Origin: Thermoplasmata archaeon
GTDB lineage: Archaea > Thermoplasmatota > Thermoplasmata > Thermoplasmatales > GCA-001856825
DNA: 39,813 nucleotides
Direction: 5' to 3'
Assembly (NCBI GenBank): GCA_021827945.1
Contig: JAKATW010000153.1
Coordinates: forward strand, 1-39,813
The notes under the pieces were generated by a model. It did not search any database, had not been told where the DNA came from, and saw only the letters and a program-made list of their open reading frames with translations. Below are positions 33,098 through 39,813 of the stretch, piece after piece. The translations under genes were made by a program, and so were the position numbers. How positions within the stretch are numbered: the stretch's first letter is position 1; every line of letters begins with the position of its first letter.

Positions 33098-33106
33098 TAT
33101 TTTTAT
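33098..33106 (+). promoter_or_regulatory. Box A for tRNA-Gln
   Basis: TATTTTTAT is centred about 30 nt before the first base of the tRNA, as expected for a short 5' leader trimmed by RNase P. Confidence 0.5.
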
Positions 33107-33131
33107 CTACTACCTCGCAATCTCCCATGTT

Positions 33132-33203
33132 AGCCCCGTGGTGTAGTGGCCAAGCATAGCGGGCTCTGGACCCGTTGACAGCAGTTCGAATCTGCTCGGG
33201 GCT
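33132..33203 (+). tRNA. tRNA-Gln (anticodon CTG)
   Basis: 72 nt with a perfect 7-bp acceptor stem (AGCCCCG with CGGGGCT), anticodon stem GCGGG/CCCGT with the 7-nt loop CTCTGGA, giving anticodon CTG (Gln, codon CAG), and a T arm AGCAG-TTCGAAT-CTGCT. CCA is not encoded and must be added. No intron is present. Confidence 0.95.
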
Positions 33204-33221
33204 ATGTTGAATGAGTTCTCC

Positions 33222-33240
33222 AATTCTTTTTACAAGAATT
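33222..33240. terminator. Possible terminator hairpin after tRNA-Gln
   Basis: AATTCTT, loop TTTAC, AAGAATT form a perfect 7-bp stem starting 18 nt after the tRNA. The arm and loop hold a run of five T residues, the usual archaeal stop signal, so either the stem or the T-run may end transcription. Confidence 0.35.
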
Positions 33241-33338
33241 ACAGTTATGCAAATATTCTATGCAATCGCCCCAATTTGCATATAGGAAAAAGATTCAGGT
33301 GACAACAAAAATTAAAGAAAAAGAAAAAAGAGTTAAAA

Positions 33339-33599
33339 TCAAAGGACTCTACTTACTTCGGTCACGGTATGTCGTGTCGGAGGATTTACCTTTCCAATCA
33401 ACCCTGCAAGGGATTCTGCGCTGGTTGCTTCCCAGTTGCAAATTGCTTTATTCCTGTTCTTAAGCAACTGTACTGACTTTAGGGAAAATCCCTGAGGGAG
33501 GCTTCCATTCTTTTGCATCTCAATTATGCTTCCTACAACCTTCATCACTTTCTCACTGTCAGACGCATTCCATTCGTGCTCTACTATCACTTCTGTCAT
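33339..33599 (-). CDS. Small conserved protein, DUF3303/ferredoxin-fold-like
   Basis: 86 residues from the ATG at 33599. The pattern VEHEWNASDSEKVMKVVGSII, LPQGFSLKSVQLL, AICNWEATSAESLAGLI and NPPTRHTVTEV resembles small alpha-beta proteins of the DUF3303 or related dimeric ferredoxin-like group; the family call is tentative and the function unknown. The ATG at 33599 is preferred to one at 33614 because the shared TATA element is centred exactly 27 nt away. It is divergent from the HTH_10 regulator, which may control it. Confidence 0.75.
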   Translation of the reverse strand: MTEVIVEHEWNASDSEKVMKVVGSIIEMQKNGSLPQGFSLKSVQLLKNRNKAICNWEATSAESLAGLIGKVNPPTRHTVTEVSRVL

Positions 33600-33652
33600 A
33601 GCCAAGATATTCATGGAATAGTATTATAAATGATGCCGTTCTAGACCGGTAT
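33600..33652. promoter_or_regulatory. Bidirectional promoter around one shared TATA element
   Basis: The AT stretch GTATTATAAAT at 33621-33631 is centred at 33626. The minus-strand ATG (33599) and plus-strand ATG (33653) each lie 27 nt from that centre. It reads as a TATA box both ways (ATTATAAAT plus, ATTTATAAT minus). No other AT-rich box is present between the genes. Confidence 0.6.
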
Positions 33653-34351
33653 ATGGATGAAATCGAAATCTCGATAAAGAACAGAACACCGTTCTCAGTA
33701 CTCTCCCAGGAATTCCCAGACCTTACGATCTTCAGATGGTGTAGTTCCATCATAGACTATGTTGAGATGTACGGACACAAAGAGAGGATTGAAGAAGCAA
33801 CGGAGAGATTGAAGGGCGTTACGGAGAGGATTCACAGCTTTGTCATCACAGCAGAGTTGGCCGAGGATAGCTCGTCCACTGCGATCTCTTGCAGATGCAG
33901 CGTAAACAACTCCACCATAAGACTAGCAGAGTCTATGAATCTCTTGTGGGAAGCTCCTGCAATCTACAAGAACGGAGAGGAGAGACTTAGACTGATATCG
34001 TTCTCGAACGATGAATTCAGTTCATTTTTTGATAAAGCTTCTTCCTGGGGAACAGTCAGGATTATAAAAAAGAAAAAAATGAGACCTGACTCGTTACGGG
34101 ACGTATATAGCATCTCACTGAAAGAACTGTTTGGATCTCTCTCTTCGAAACAGGCGTTATATTTTAGAGATGCAATAGTTAGAGGGATGTTCTCTTCTCC
34201 AAAGAGAGTCAAGGTGGAGAAAATGGCCAATATCCATGGCATTTCTAAATCAACAATGCAGGAGCATTTGAGGAAGGCAGAGAACAAGCTAATCAGATCA
34301 ATGGAACCTTACCTTACTCTTTATATTCATCCGGATACGGATCAGTCCTAA
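33653..34351 (+). CDS. Bat-like transcription regulator with C-terminal HTH_10 domain
   Basis: 232 residues. The C-terminal ~70 residues carry the archaeal HTH_10 pattern: ISLKELFGSLSSKQALYFRDAIVRG, FSSPKRVKVEKMA, then the recognition part HGISKSTMQEHLRKAENKL. The N-terminal ~140 residues form an alpha-beta sensor-like region without a named domain that I can assign. Such proteins are relatives of the bacterio-opsin activator and bind DNA near archaeal promoters. It shares a promoter centre with the small gene on the other strand, so autoregulation with co-control of that gene is likely (inference). The message appears leaderless. Confidence 0.9.
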   Translation: MDEIEISIKNRTPFSVLSQEFPDLTIFRWCSSIIDYVEMYGHKERIEEATERLKGVTERIHSFVITAELAEDSSSTAISCRCSVNNSTIRLAESMNLLWEAPAIYKNGEERLRLISFSNDEFSSFFDKASSWGTVRIIKKKKMRPDSLRDVYSISLKELFGSLSSKQALYFRDAIVRGMFSSPKRVKVEKMANIHGISKSTMQEHLRKAENKLIRSMEPYLTLYIHPDTDQS

Positions 34352-34476
34352 TTTTAGAATGAATAGTGAAGATGGATTTCCCCATGCCTGGATCTACCTA
34401 GACTACCTGAAAGAACTGAAAGTTTCTGTCATATTGAACAACCTAAGGATAGAAATTTTGTATGATTTTCGGCTCA

Positions 34477-34812
34477 TTAATCCATATCCCTTATGTCCCG
34501 GATGAGGTCCCCCAGAACTCCCTCGACAGTTTCGAGAGGAGCGACATGTCGTTTAAGAAATCTCTTGCCTTCTGCTGTTATTCTATATTGAGTAATCATC
34601 CTCCCGTTGACCTCGACTTTGCTCTCCCTCCTGATTAACTGTTTTCGCTCCAGATTCTTTAGGAGAATGTATATTGCGCCACTGGGCAGGTCCTGTTTCA
34701 ATTCAGTGGATATCTCTTTTTGAAGAACGTATCCGTGAGAAGGAGACTTTTCAAGGTTTCTCAGGATAAGCAGTGTCGTGATACCTCTGAGAACCTTCTC
34801 TTGGACTAACAT
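34477..34812 (-). CDS. PadR-family transcriptional repressor
   Basis: 111 residues, a short PadR protein: winged helix with HGYVLQKEIS, LPSGAIYILLKNLERKQLIRRES and the wing MITQYRITAEGKRFLKR, then a dimerisation helix. PadR proteins usually repress a neighbouring efflux or detoxification gene and release DNA when a drug-like ligand binds. Its promoter overlaps that of the divergent methyltransferase-MFS operon, which is the likely target. Confidence 0.9.
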   Translation of the reverse strand: MLVQEKVLRGITTLLILRNLEKSPSHGYVLQKEISTELKQDLPSGAIYILLKNLERKQLIRRESKVEVNGRMITQYRITAEGKRFLKRHVAPLETVEGVLGDLIRDIRDMD

Positions 34813-34870
34813 TGTATATGTAATAACTTCACAGATTAAATATTTATAGATTAATTACTTATCTATTACC
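34813..34870. promoter_or_regulatory. Overlapping divergent promoters with a candidate PadR operator
   Basis: TATTTATA (34841-34848) is centred 26 nt before the methyltransferase ATG (34871). The overlapping minus-strand ATATTTAAT lies about 27 nt before the PadR ATG (34812). Just after the TATA box, ATAGAT (34846-34851) and ATCTAT (34861-34866) form an inverted repeat with a 9-nt spacer, well placed to block plus-strand initiation. A direct repeat AGATTAA also flanks the box. Confidence 0.5.
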
Positions 34871-35533
34871 ATGAAACTCGACGATCTAAAAACTGGAAGA
34901 AGTGCAGAAATGACGGGTAACAAGAGCAGAGAACGTGCACATCTTCATGGCAGCAGACATAGAGAAGATCCTCTTCCCCTGTTGAAGAGGATAGGAATAC
35001 TTCAAGGATCGGCTGTCGCTGATATCGGTTGCGGAGATGGTCACTTCACCATACCGATAGCATCTATGGTCTCCGAATCTGGTACGGTCTATGCAGTAGA
35101 TTCCAATGAGTATGCTCTTTCATATCTGAGAGAGAAGATTACGAATCTTGGAAATGGAGAAACCGTAATCAAGGTAGTTAATGCCGACATCATGGATAGT
35201 GGAATTCCTGAAAGGTCTATGGATCTGGTCTTCCTTGCTAATGTGTTTCACGACATTGACGATAAGGGAGAATTTTTAAAAGAAGCAAAGAGGATGTTAA
35301 GACCCTCAGGAAGAATAGTTGACCTTGACTGGACAAAGACCGAAACCATCTTTGGACCTCCATACTCCATGCGAGTGGAGGAGACGGAAGTGGAGAGTCT
35401 CTTCGAAGAATTTGGATTTGAACTGGCCGATCATTTCGCTCCTGACCCTTACCATTATTGTTTTGTGTTTAAATCTCAAGATTCAGATAGCGATATCATA
35501 GGAAATAAGCGCGTGAAGGAAGATGTCAACTGA
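34871..35533 (+). CDS. Class I SAM-dependent methyltransferase
   Basis: 220 residues. SAM-binding motif I is VADIGCGDGHFTIP; the acidic end of strand 2 is YAVDSNEYAL; motif III-like NADIMDSGIPERSMDLVFLANVFHDI, and a UbiE-like LRPSGRIVDLDW follow. The acceptor substrate is unknown; small molecules are typical of this group. It overlaps the following MFS gene by 11 nt, so the pair is co-translated. Its promoter faces that of the PadR gene, implying inducible expression. Modification plus efflux of a toxic compound is the simplest joint role (inference). Confidence 0.9.
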   Translation: MKLDDLKTGRSAEMTGNKSRERAHLHGSRHREDPLPLLKRIGILQGSAVADIGCGDGHFTIPIASMVSESGTVYAVDSNEYALSYLREKITNLGNGETVIKVVNADIMDSGIPERSMDLVFLANVFHDIDDKGEFLKEAKRMLRPSGRIVDLDWTKTETIFGPPYSMRVEETEVESLFEEFGFELADHFAPDPYHYCFVFKSQDSDSDIIGNKRVKEDVN

Positions 35534-36812
35534 TTTCCACGATGGAATGATTGTTCCCGCGAAGAAAGTCCATGGCAGATATCCCCTTATTGCAACTTCT
35601 CTGGGGCACTTCCTGAACGACGGAATGGTATTCCTGGTCCCGGTAATTATAGACTTGATAGCTGCAACACACGATATCAATCCTACCCTGATCACGACGG
35701 CTCTTGTATTATTTTATGTGACCACTGCCATTAGTGCAAACCTGTTCGGGCGTCTCATAGACCGTAGGCACCTGCAGTCTTGGGGAATGATCATCGGAAT
35801 AGTGATCTTATCAATCGGGATGCTGTTCTTCGCACTGGCCCTGGACCACGTGTTTGTATCAACATTTGTCATAATATCTTCAATGGTCACCGGATTCGGT
35901 GCTTCCTTCTATCATCCGACAGGTACCGCAATACTTCAATCCTACTACAAGGGGAATAAGCTTGGTAGATATCTGGGTGTAAATGGTTCGGCAGGAAGTC
36001 TTGGACGGGCAATGTATCCCTCTCTTCTGATCCTTGTCAGTATATTGCTAGTATCCAACTCTTCGAGTGCTGCCTTCTTTGGAACACTCGGAGTAGTCAT
36101 CTCAATAGTAATGTTACTTTTCATGCGAAATTACATTGCTGAGGAGAGAAATGCAAGAAGCGACCCCCGAAAGGAGACCAACCGGTCTATAAAATCAAAT
36201 GAGAGTACCTCAACGCGGAAATCGACTATCACGGCAGGAATAATCCTCCTCGCGATCGTTTCATTAGTACGAAACCTTGCGTTCTTTGGTATAGTCTCCT
36301 GGATACCTGAGTACTTTACTTTCGTAAGGGGACTGGGAGCATCCATAGGACTTGGCACGATGATGACGTTAATGTTCTCTGGAGGAATCGTGGGACAACT
36401 CCTGTTTGGGCTCCTGGTGGAAAGATATAACAAGAAGATGATACTAATTTTGACAACTGTATTCTCAGTTCTCTTCATGTTTGTCTATCTTTTCACGACG
36501 GGAATTATTTCCATATTTGCTCTTGCACTCTTTGGATTCTTCAACTTCAGCGGATTCCCAATATTTATGTCGATGATATCTGACTACGTCCCGAGAGGAT
36601 CAACGACAGTCAGCAATGCAATTGTATGGAATCTGGGGGGAACAGCTGGACAGGCAATCGCCCCCCTTATCATAGGAATTTACATAGCAGGCAAATATTC
36701 TCGCCTACCGATTGCCTTCGAGACAATGTTGATCCTTGGTCTCCTATCGGTACTTATAATATTCGCTCTACCGAGACCGCCAAAGGTATCAAAGGCTCCT
36801 CTCTTCTCCTAA
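35523..36812 (+). CDS. MFS transporter, fosmidomycin-resistance-like
   Basis: 429 residues with about 12 hydrophobic helices in two halves, split by a charged loop (about 200-235). GHFLNDGMVFLVPVI near the start and GFGASFYHPTGTAIL in the fourth/fifth helix region are characteristic of the Fsr-like branch of the major facilitator family, as is the loop FGRLIDRRHLQSW after helix 2. Such proteins export drugs or small metabolites using the proton gradient. It overlaps the methyltransferase gene by 11 nt, so they form an operon under probable PadR control. Confidence 0.9.
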   Translation: MSTDFHDGMIVPAKKVHGRYPLIATSLGHFLNDGMVFLVPVIIDLIAATHDINPTLITTALVLFYVTTAISANLFGRLIDRRHLQSWGMIIGIVILSIGMLFFALALDHVFVSTFVIISSMVTGFGASFYHPTGTAILQSYYKGNKLGRYLGVNGSAGSLGRAMYPSLLILVSILLVSNSSSAAFFGTLGVVISIVMLLFMRNYIAEERNARSDPRKETNRSIKSNESTSTRKSTITAGIILLAIVSLVRNLAFFGIVSWIPEYFTFVRGLGASIGLGTMMTLMFSGGIVGQLLFGLLVERYNKKMILILTTVFSVLFMFVYLFTTGIISIFALALFGFFNFSGFPIFMSMISDYVPRGSTTVSNAIVWNLGGTAGQAIAPLIIGIYIAGKYSRLPIAFETMLILGLLSVLIIFALPRPPKVSKAPLFS

Positions 36813-36830
36813 GGGCTTGTCTTACGGGCC

Positions 36831-36850
36831 TAATATTTTATTTATTTTTC
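36831..36850 (+). terminator. T-rich terminator after the MFS gene
   Basis: A T-rich tract with runs of four and five T starts 18 nt after the MFS stop codon. Archaeal transcription commonly ends at such T-rich stretches. No strong stem precedes it. Confidence 0.4.
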
Positions 36851-37143
36851 TCCATTTCTGATTGCAGCGTGAAAATCAATCCACCCTAGAGAAATTCAGT
36901 ATAGATCGATCCAAAGATATATTTCTGCGTCATTTGAATGATATTGTGACATTTGTTCTGGATTAAATTTCTAACGACGTGGATCCCGACAATGATGTTT
37001 TACGGTGGACTGGATTCACCAGTCTGGATAAGGATGCTCATTCAATATTTTAGTACGTAGAGCGAGGTTGTGAAATTCTTGAAATGAGTGTTCCTGGAAG
37101 AAAGGATGGGTGTACGTAACTTTATCTGGTCAGGTGAGTGCGA
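36851..37143. other. Intergenic region without a supported gene
   Basis: About 290 bp between the MFS terminator and a small possible ORF at 37144. I see no acceptable reading frame, RNA gene or long repeat. A short T-rich ATTTTAG at about 37047 is the only AT signal of note. Confidence 0.35.
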
Positions 37144-37272
37144 ATGAATGAGCACCCGAAAGTTCAACTCAGGATATACACGGAAAAGAGTTTGGAAGCA
37201 CATTACAGAAAACTTCTGTATGAACGGGCTGGTAGGGAGGTCATGTCTTCGATGATCTATGTCCCTGAGTAA
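37144..37272 (+). CDS. Possible 42-residue small protein
   Basis: A short frame from ATG at 37144 encoding a charged product (starts MNEHPKVQLRIYTEKSL, ends SSMIYVPE). A TTTATC box at 37121-37126 lies about 20 nt upstream, slightly closer than usual for box A. No family is recognised. It ends just before the promoter of the next gene. It could be a genuine small protein, a gene fragment or chance. Confidence 0.25.
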   Translation: MNEHPKVQLRIYTEKSLEAHYRKLLYERAGREVMSSMIYVPE

Positions 37273-37274
37273 TT

Positions 37275-37284
37275 CTTATATATT
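37275..37284 (+). promoter_or_regulatory. Box A of the small membrane protein gene
   Basis: CTTATATATT is centred 26 nt before the ATG at 37306, the spacing expected for a leaderless archaeal message. Confidence 0.55.
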
Positions 37285-37305
37285 CTCCCAATCTATTCAT
37301 ACAGT

Positions 37306-37743
37306 ATGATAGATAGCGATGCGTCTACGGCGAAGACACTGACACTTGTTGCAATAATACTTCAAGTCATATTTTTTGCAATCGGAGTCATTTCAGTTGT
37401 CGGACTTGTAGCCTTCCTATCAATTAGAAGAGTTGTAACCTCCACAGGCGGGACGACTAGTACCACAATCATAAGTTCCGGAGCTATGGGAGCTTTTGCG
37501 GTGCTATTCTCCATATTTTTCCTCTTAGGTCTTATATGGATTCTGCTTGATTACTTCCTGGTTTACAAAAAGCTCGCAGAGGAGAGAGTAAGAGAGGCTG
37601 AGGTTCCCTCCTTGGTACTTGGAATAATCCAACTAATATTCGCAGGGGTAATCCCAGGAATACTTCTTATCATAGCATATGTAAAGATTAGAGATTCCAT
37701 CGATAGGAGCTCAAACAAGACCGCGCAGATCCCCCCAATCTAA
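37306..37743 (+). CDS. Small multi-pass membrane protein
   Basis: 145 residues with about four hydrophobic stretches (roughly 10-37, 55-85, 100-125 and a split third or fourth helix). It resembles DUF4064-like small archaeal membrane proteins in plan: helix, Thr/Ser-rich outside loop, helix, charged KKLAEERVREAE loop, then a helix ending LLIIAYVKIRD. The family call is not firm and the function is unknown. It stands alone with its own promoter and T-rich sequence after the stop, facing the convergent oxidase gene. Confidence 0.7.
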   Translation: MIDSDASTAKTLTLVAIILQVIFFAIGVISVVGLVAFLSIRRVVTSTGGTTSTTIISSGAMGAFAVLFSIFFLLGLIWILLDYFLVYKKLAEERVREAEVPSLVLGIIQLIFAGVIPGILLIIAYVKIRDSIDRSSNKTAQIPPI

Positions 37744-37829
37744 AATTTCTGATCTCTCAATTTTCTTTGCTCCTGGACTGTCCTCCCAGATCGAGCTCAG
37801 AACAGATTTACATTGGCGAAATAAGAATA

Positions 37830-38942
37830 CTAATGCCTCGAATCCGAATACATCTCTGCAACGTATTCAGCGATAGCAGGAGCGGCAGTCAATCCGGGTG
37901 ATTCTATTCCAATAAGATTTATGAAGCTTGGGTATCCCAGTTCTCCCTCTTCCTTTATGACAAAGTCCCTGAAGCCATCATTGGGTCCCTGTAATTTAGG
38001 CCTCACACCTGAAGAATCTTCAAGGATCTCCCTGTTTGCAATTGAAGGCAGATACCGTCTCACGTCATTTCGAAATTCTTCAATGCTGGATTCCACATTG
38101 TAACTTATATCTTTTACGTAGTACGAGTTTGGTCCAAGTTTAATGGACCCTGAAAGGTCTGGAGTGAGGTGGATACCAAGTCCCGCACCCTTAGGAACTG
38201 GATATACAAGACGTTTGACCGGGGGATTCCCGCTAACTCTGAAGTAGTCCCCCTTGCATGGATGAAGTCGATAACCCATACGGTCGACATCAATTCCAAC
38301 CATGGCTGCGATCCTGTCAGAGAAAAGACCTGCAGCATTGATTATGGTGTTAGCGAGGAGCTCAAATTTGTTCAATCCAGCTACTGCGGTGATTTCGTAA
38401 CCGGTATCAGCCGCTCTTATTGATTTCACTTCGGTTTCAGTCGCGATAACCCCTCCATTGATCCTGGTTCTGGATTGATAATATGACATCAGTTCATCTG
38501 GCTCAACAATGCCAGACGACGGGGAGTAAAGCGCTTGGTCAACAGTTACGCCCGGTTCAATTTTTCTGACCTGTGCTCCCTCTAAAATCTCCAACCCCTC
38601 TACACCATTCTCCTCTCCCTGTTTCCTGAGTTTCTCGATCTCCTTTATCTCGCTGTCTCCATTCGCTACCGTGAGCTTTCCAAGTCGCTTGTATTGAATC
38701 CCATTTTCCCTGCAGATTTCATAAAGCTTTGAGTTCCCGGATATGCACAGTCTAGCTTTGAGAGAGTTCCTTGGATAGTGGATCCCTGAATGAATGACTC
38801 CACTGTTGTGGCTGCTGGCTTCCTGTCCTGTTCGCTTGTTCTTTTCAAAGATGAACACGCCCTCATTATTCTTTGATAATTCAGCTGCTATCGAAAGTCC
38901 TATTACTCCTCCACCGATGATAACAATATTAGCTCTCTCCAT
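37830..38942 (-). CDS. lhgO: FAD-dependent oxidoreductase, L-2-hydroxyglutarate oxidase-like
   Basis: 370 residues. The N-terminal dinucleotide-binding motif IIGGGVIGLSIAAELS leads into FEKNKRTGQEASSHNSGVIHSGIHYPRNSLKARLC, in which SGVIHSGIHY is the hallmark of LhgO/L2HGDH within the DAO family. GIVEPDELM, NAAGLFSD, LHPCKGDYFR and a C-terminal SSGVRPKL-to-GIESPGLTAAP region complete the fold. Members oxidise L-2-hydroxyglutarate to 2-oxoglutarate and pass electrons to the respiratory chain; archaeal homologues may use other 2-hydroxy acids or glycerol-3-phosphate, so the symbol is by similarity only. AGGA before the ATG may serve as ribosome site. No partner gene is adjacent. Confidence 0.82.
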   Translation of the reverse strand: MERANIVIIGGGVIGLSIAAELSKNNEGVFIFEKNKRTGQEASSHNSGVIHSGIHYPRNSLKARLCISGNSKLYEICRENGIQYKRLGKLTVANGDSEIKEIEKLRKQGEENGVEGLEILEGAQVRKIEPGVTVDQALYSPSSGIVEPDELMSYYQSRTRINGGVIATETEVKSIRAADTGYEITAVAGLNKFELLANTIINAAGLFSDRIAAMVGIDVDRMGYRLHPCKGDYFRVSGNPPVKRLVYPVPKGAGLGIHLTPDLSGSIKLGPNSYYVKDISYNVESSIEEFRNDVRRYLPSIANREILEDSSGVRPKLQGPNDGFRDFVIKEEGELGYPSFINLIGIESPGLTAAPAIAEYVAEMYSDSRH

Positions 38943-39050
38943 TCCTGACAGAGCTAGATGAAGTAGTGATGAATGTCTTTTTTGGTTTGGATTGGAACGT
39001 TTTTCGTTTCATAGATGAATCAATCTGCGCTATCGACAGGATATGTTCGT

Positions 39051-39813
39051 TTATTCAGCATGCGAGGGCCTGCGAAGGTAAGCTGAAACGCTCCTCTTGT
39101 AGAGCTCCCTGAACACGCCGTCCTGATTTACAAGCTGATCTAGCTTACCTTCCTGCACAACATTACCTTTTTCCAGCACAATTATCCTGTCGGAGAGGGT
39201 GATCAAAGAGAATCTGTGCGATATCAGTATCAGCGTTCCGTTCTTTGCAAAGTTTCTCATAGCAGTTATGATGTTTTTCTCAGATTTCGAGTCGATCTGT
39301 GCCGTTGCTTCGTCCATTATTATTATATCTGGATTTCTAACAAAAGCCCTCAGGATTGAGACGGCCTGCCTCTGACCCTCCGAAAGGTTTCTTCCCATTT
39401 CACCTACTGGAGAGTCTATCCCCTTTGGAAGACTGTGAAATATATCATTCATCCCGTAAATCTCTATCAACGATCGGAGTTCCTCCCTGGTTATCCCGCT
39501 CTTGGAGTATTCAATGTTCTCAAATATTGACCCATTGAAGAGAAAAGGTTCTTGCAGAACAGGAACGATGAGCTTCCTGTAAGACCTGGTTTCAAGTGTC
39601 GCCAGGTCTTTTAGGTCGATAGATATTTCGCCCTCATCGGGATACCTGAACTTCAGGATAACGTTAGTGAGAGTGGTCTTTCCAGCACCCGTCCTACCTA
39701 CTATCGCAACGCACTCTCCCTTGTCGATTTCCACCGAGACTCTTCCCAGCGCGATACTACCATCGTATGTCACCCTCATGTTGCTTCCCTTGATAGCCTT
39801 CGCTACTGCTGCG
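39051..39813 (-). CDS. ABC exporter, C-terminal nucleotide-binding domain (partial)
   Basis: The frame stays open to the window edge (39813), so the N-terminal part, presumably the membrane domain, lies outside; the internal Met at 39779 is not the start. Visible: Walker A GRTGAGKTTL, Q-loop VLQEPFLFNGSIFENI, signature NLSEGQRQ, Walker B IIIMDEATAQID, H-loop ISHRFSLI and a typical MsbA-like end GKLDQLVNQDGVFRELYKRS. The signature NLSEGQRQ and FNGSIFENI identify a type I exporter half-transporter. The substrate cannot be inferred. Confidence 0.92.
   Translation of the reverse strand, partial: AAVAKAIKGSNMRVTYDGSIALGRVSVEIDKGECVAIVGRTGAGKTTLTNVILKFRYPDEGEISIDLKDLATLETRSYRKLIVPVLQEPFLFNGSIFENIEYSKSGITREELRSLIEIYGMNDIFHSLPKGIDSPVGEMGRNLSEGQRQAVSILRAFVRNPDIIIMDEATAQIDSKSEKNIITAMRNFAKNGTLILISHRFSLITLSDRIIVLEKGNVVQEGKLDQLVNQDGVFRELYKRSVSAYLRRPSHAE

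Noticed and set aside
33339-33463. Plus-strand frame (33260-33463) after the tRNA
   Set aside because: It overlaps the better supported small gene on the minus strand and begins within AT-rich intergenic sequence with low-complexity lysine codons.
39051-39779. Stand-alone ABC ATPase starting at the ATG at 39779
   Set aside because: The frame is open upstream to the window edge and the sequence motifs are those of a type I exporter fused to a membrane domain, so this is a truncated view of a longer gene.

Overview
The window looks like chromosomal DNA from an archaeon of the class Thermoplasmata, most likely Thermoplasmatales or a near relative. The support is an archaeal-type release factor aRF1, archaeal S2 next to enolase, a tRNA-Gln without an encoded CCA end, Bat-type HTH regulators, and many TATA boxes placed about 25-27 nt before start codons (leaderless messages). 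It also carries surface proteins built from the module FTESGLPxGTKWYVNLT, which I know as common in this group. The genus cannot be fixed from the sequence alone. No CRISPR array, insertion sequence, integrase or replication origin was seen.

Layout. Positions 1-3300 hold a divergent pair of paralogous proteins of unknown function and a KaiC/RadA-like ATPase with an extra N-terminal domain. Positions 3348-20091 form a surface-protein island on the minus strand. It has a 762-residue membrane-anchored protein of eight FTESGLP modules, a giant 4337-residue protein with about 38 PKD/Ig-like modules followed by five FTESGLP modules, and a membrane-anchored coiled-coil protein. Positions 20187-22713 (plus) hold a CocE/X-Pro dipeptidyl-peptidase-like hydrolase overlapping a gene that looks like a degenerate M24 (Xaa-Pro peptidase) protein. 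Positions 22710-28149 (minus) hold MEMO1 and the tightly packed set ppdK-eno-rpsB. Positions 28304-30791 (minus) hold an ABC exporter (ATPase, permease, exported anchored protein), followed by prf1 and an FKBP-type prolyl isomerase (30924-32942).

After tRNA-Gln(CTG) come two divergent regulator regions. In the first, a small conserved protein and an HTH_10 regulator share one central TATA element. In the second, a PadR-like repressor faces a methyltransferase-MFS transporter operon. The right end has a small membrane protein, an L-2-hydroxyglutarate oxidase-like flavoprotein and the 3' part of an ABC exporter gene that runs off the window.

Functional themes. ppdK and eno act in consecutive steps around phosphoenolpyruvate and are transcribed with the ribosomal gene rpsB; prf1 and the FKBP serve translation termination and protein folding. 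The surface island probably builds a large glycosylated extracellular layer. The PadR/methyltransferase/MFS set reads as an inducible efflux or detoxification unit. Most surprising are the size and modular order of the giant protein, the symmetric bidirectional TATA element, and the pairing of an X-Pro-type hydrolase with a metal-ligand-poor M24-like protein.
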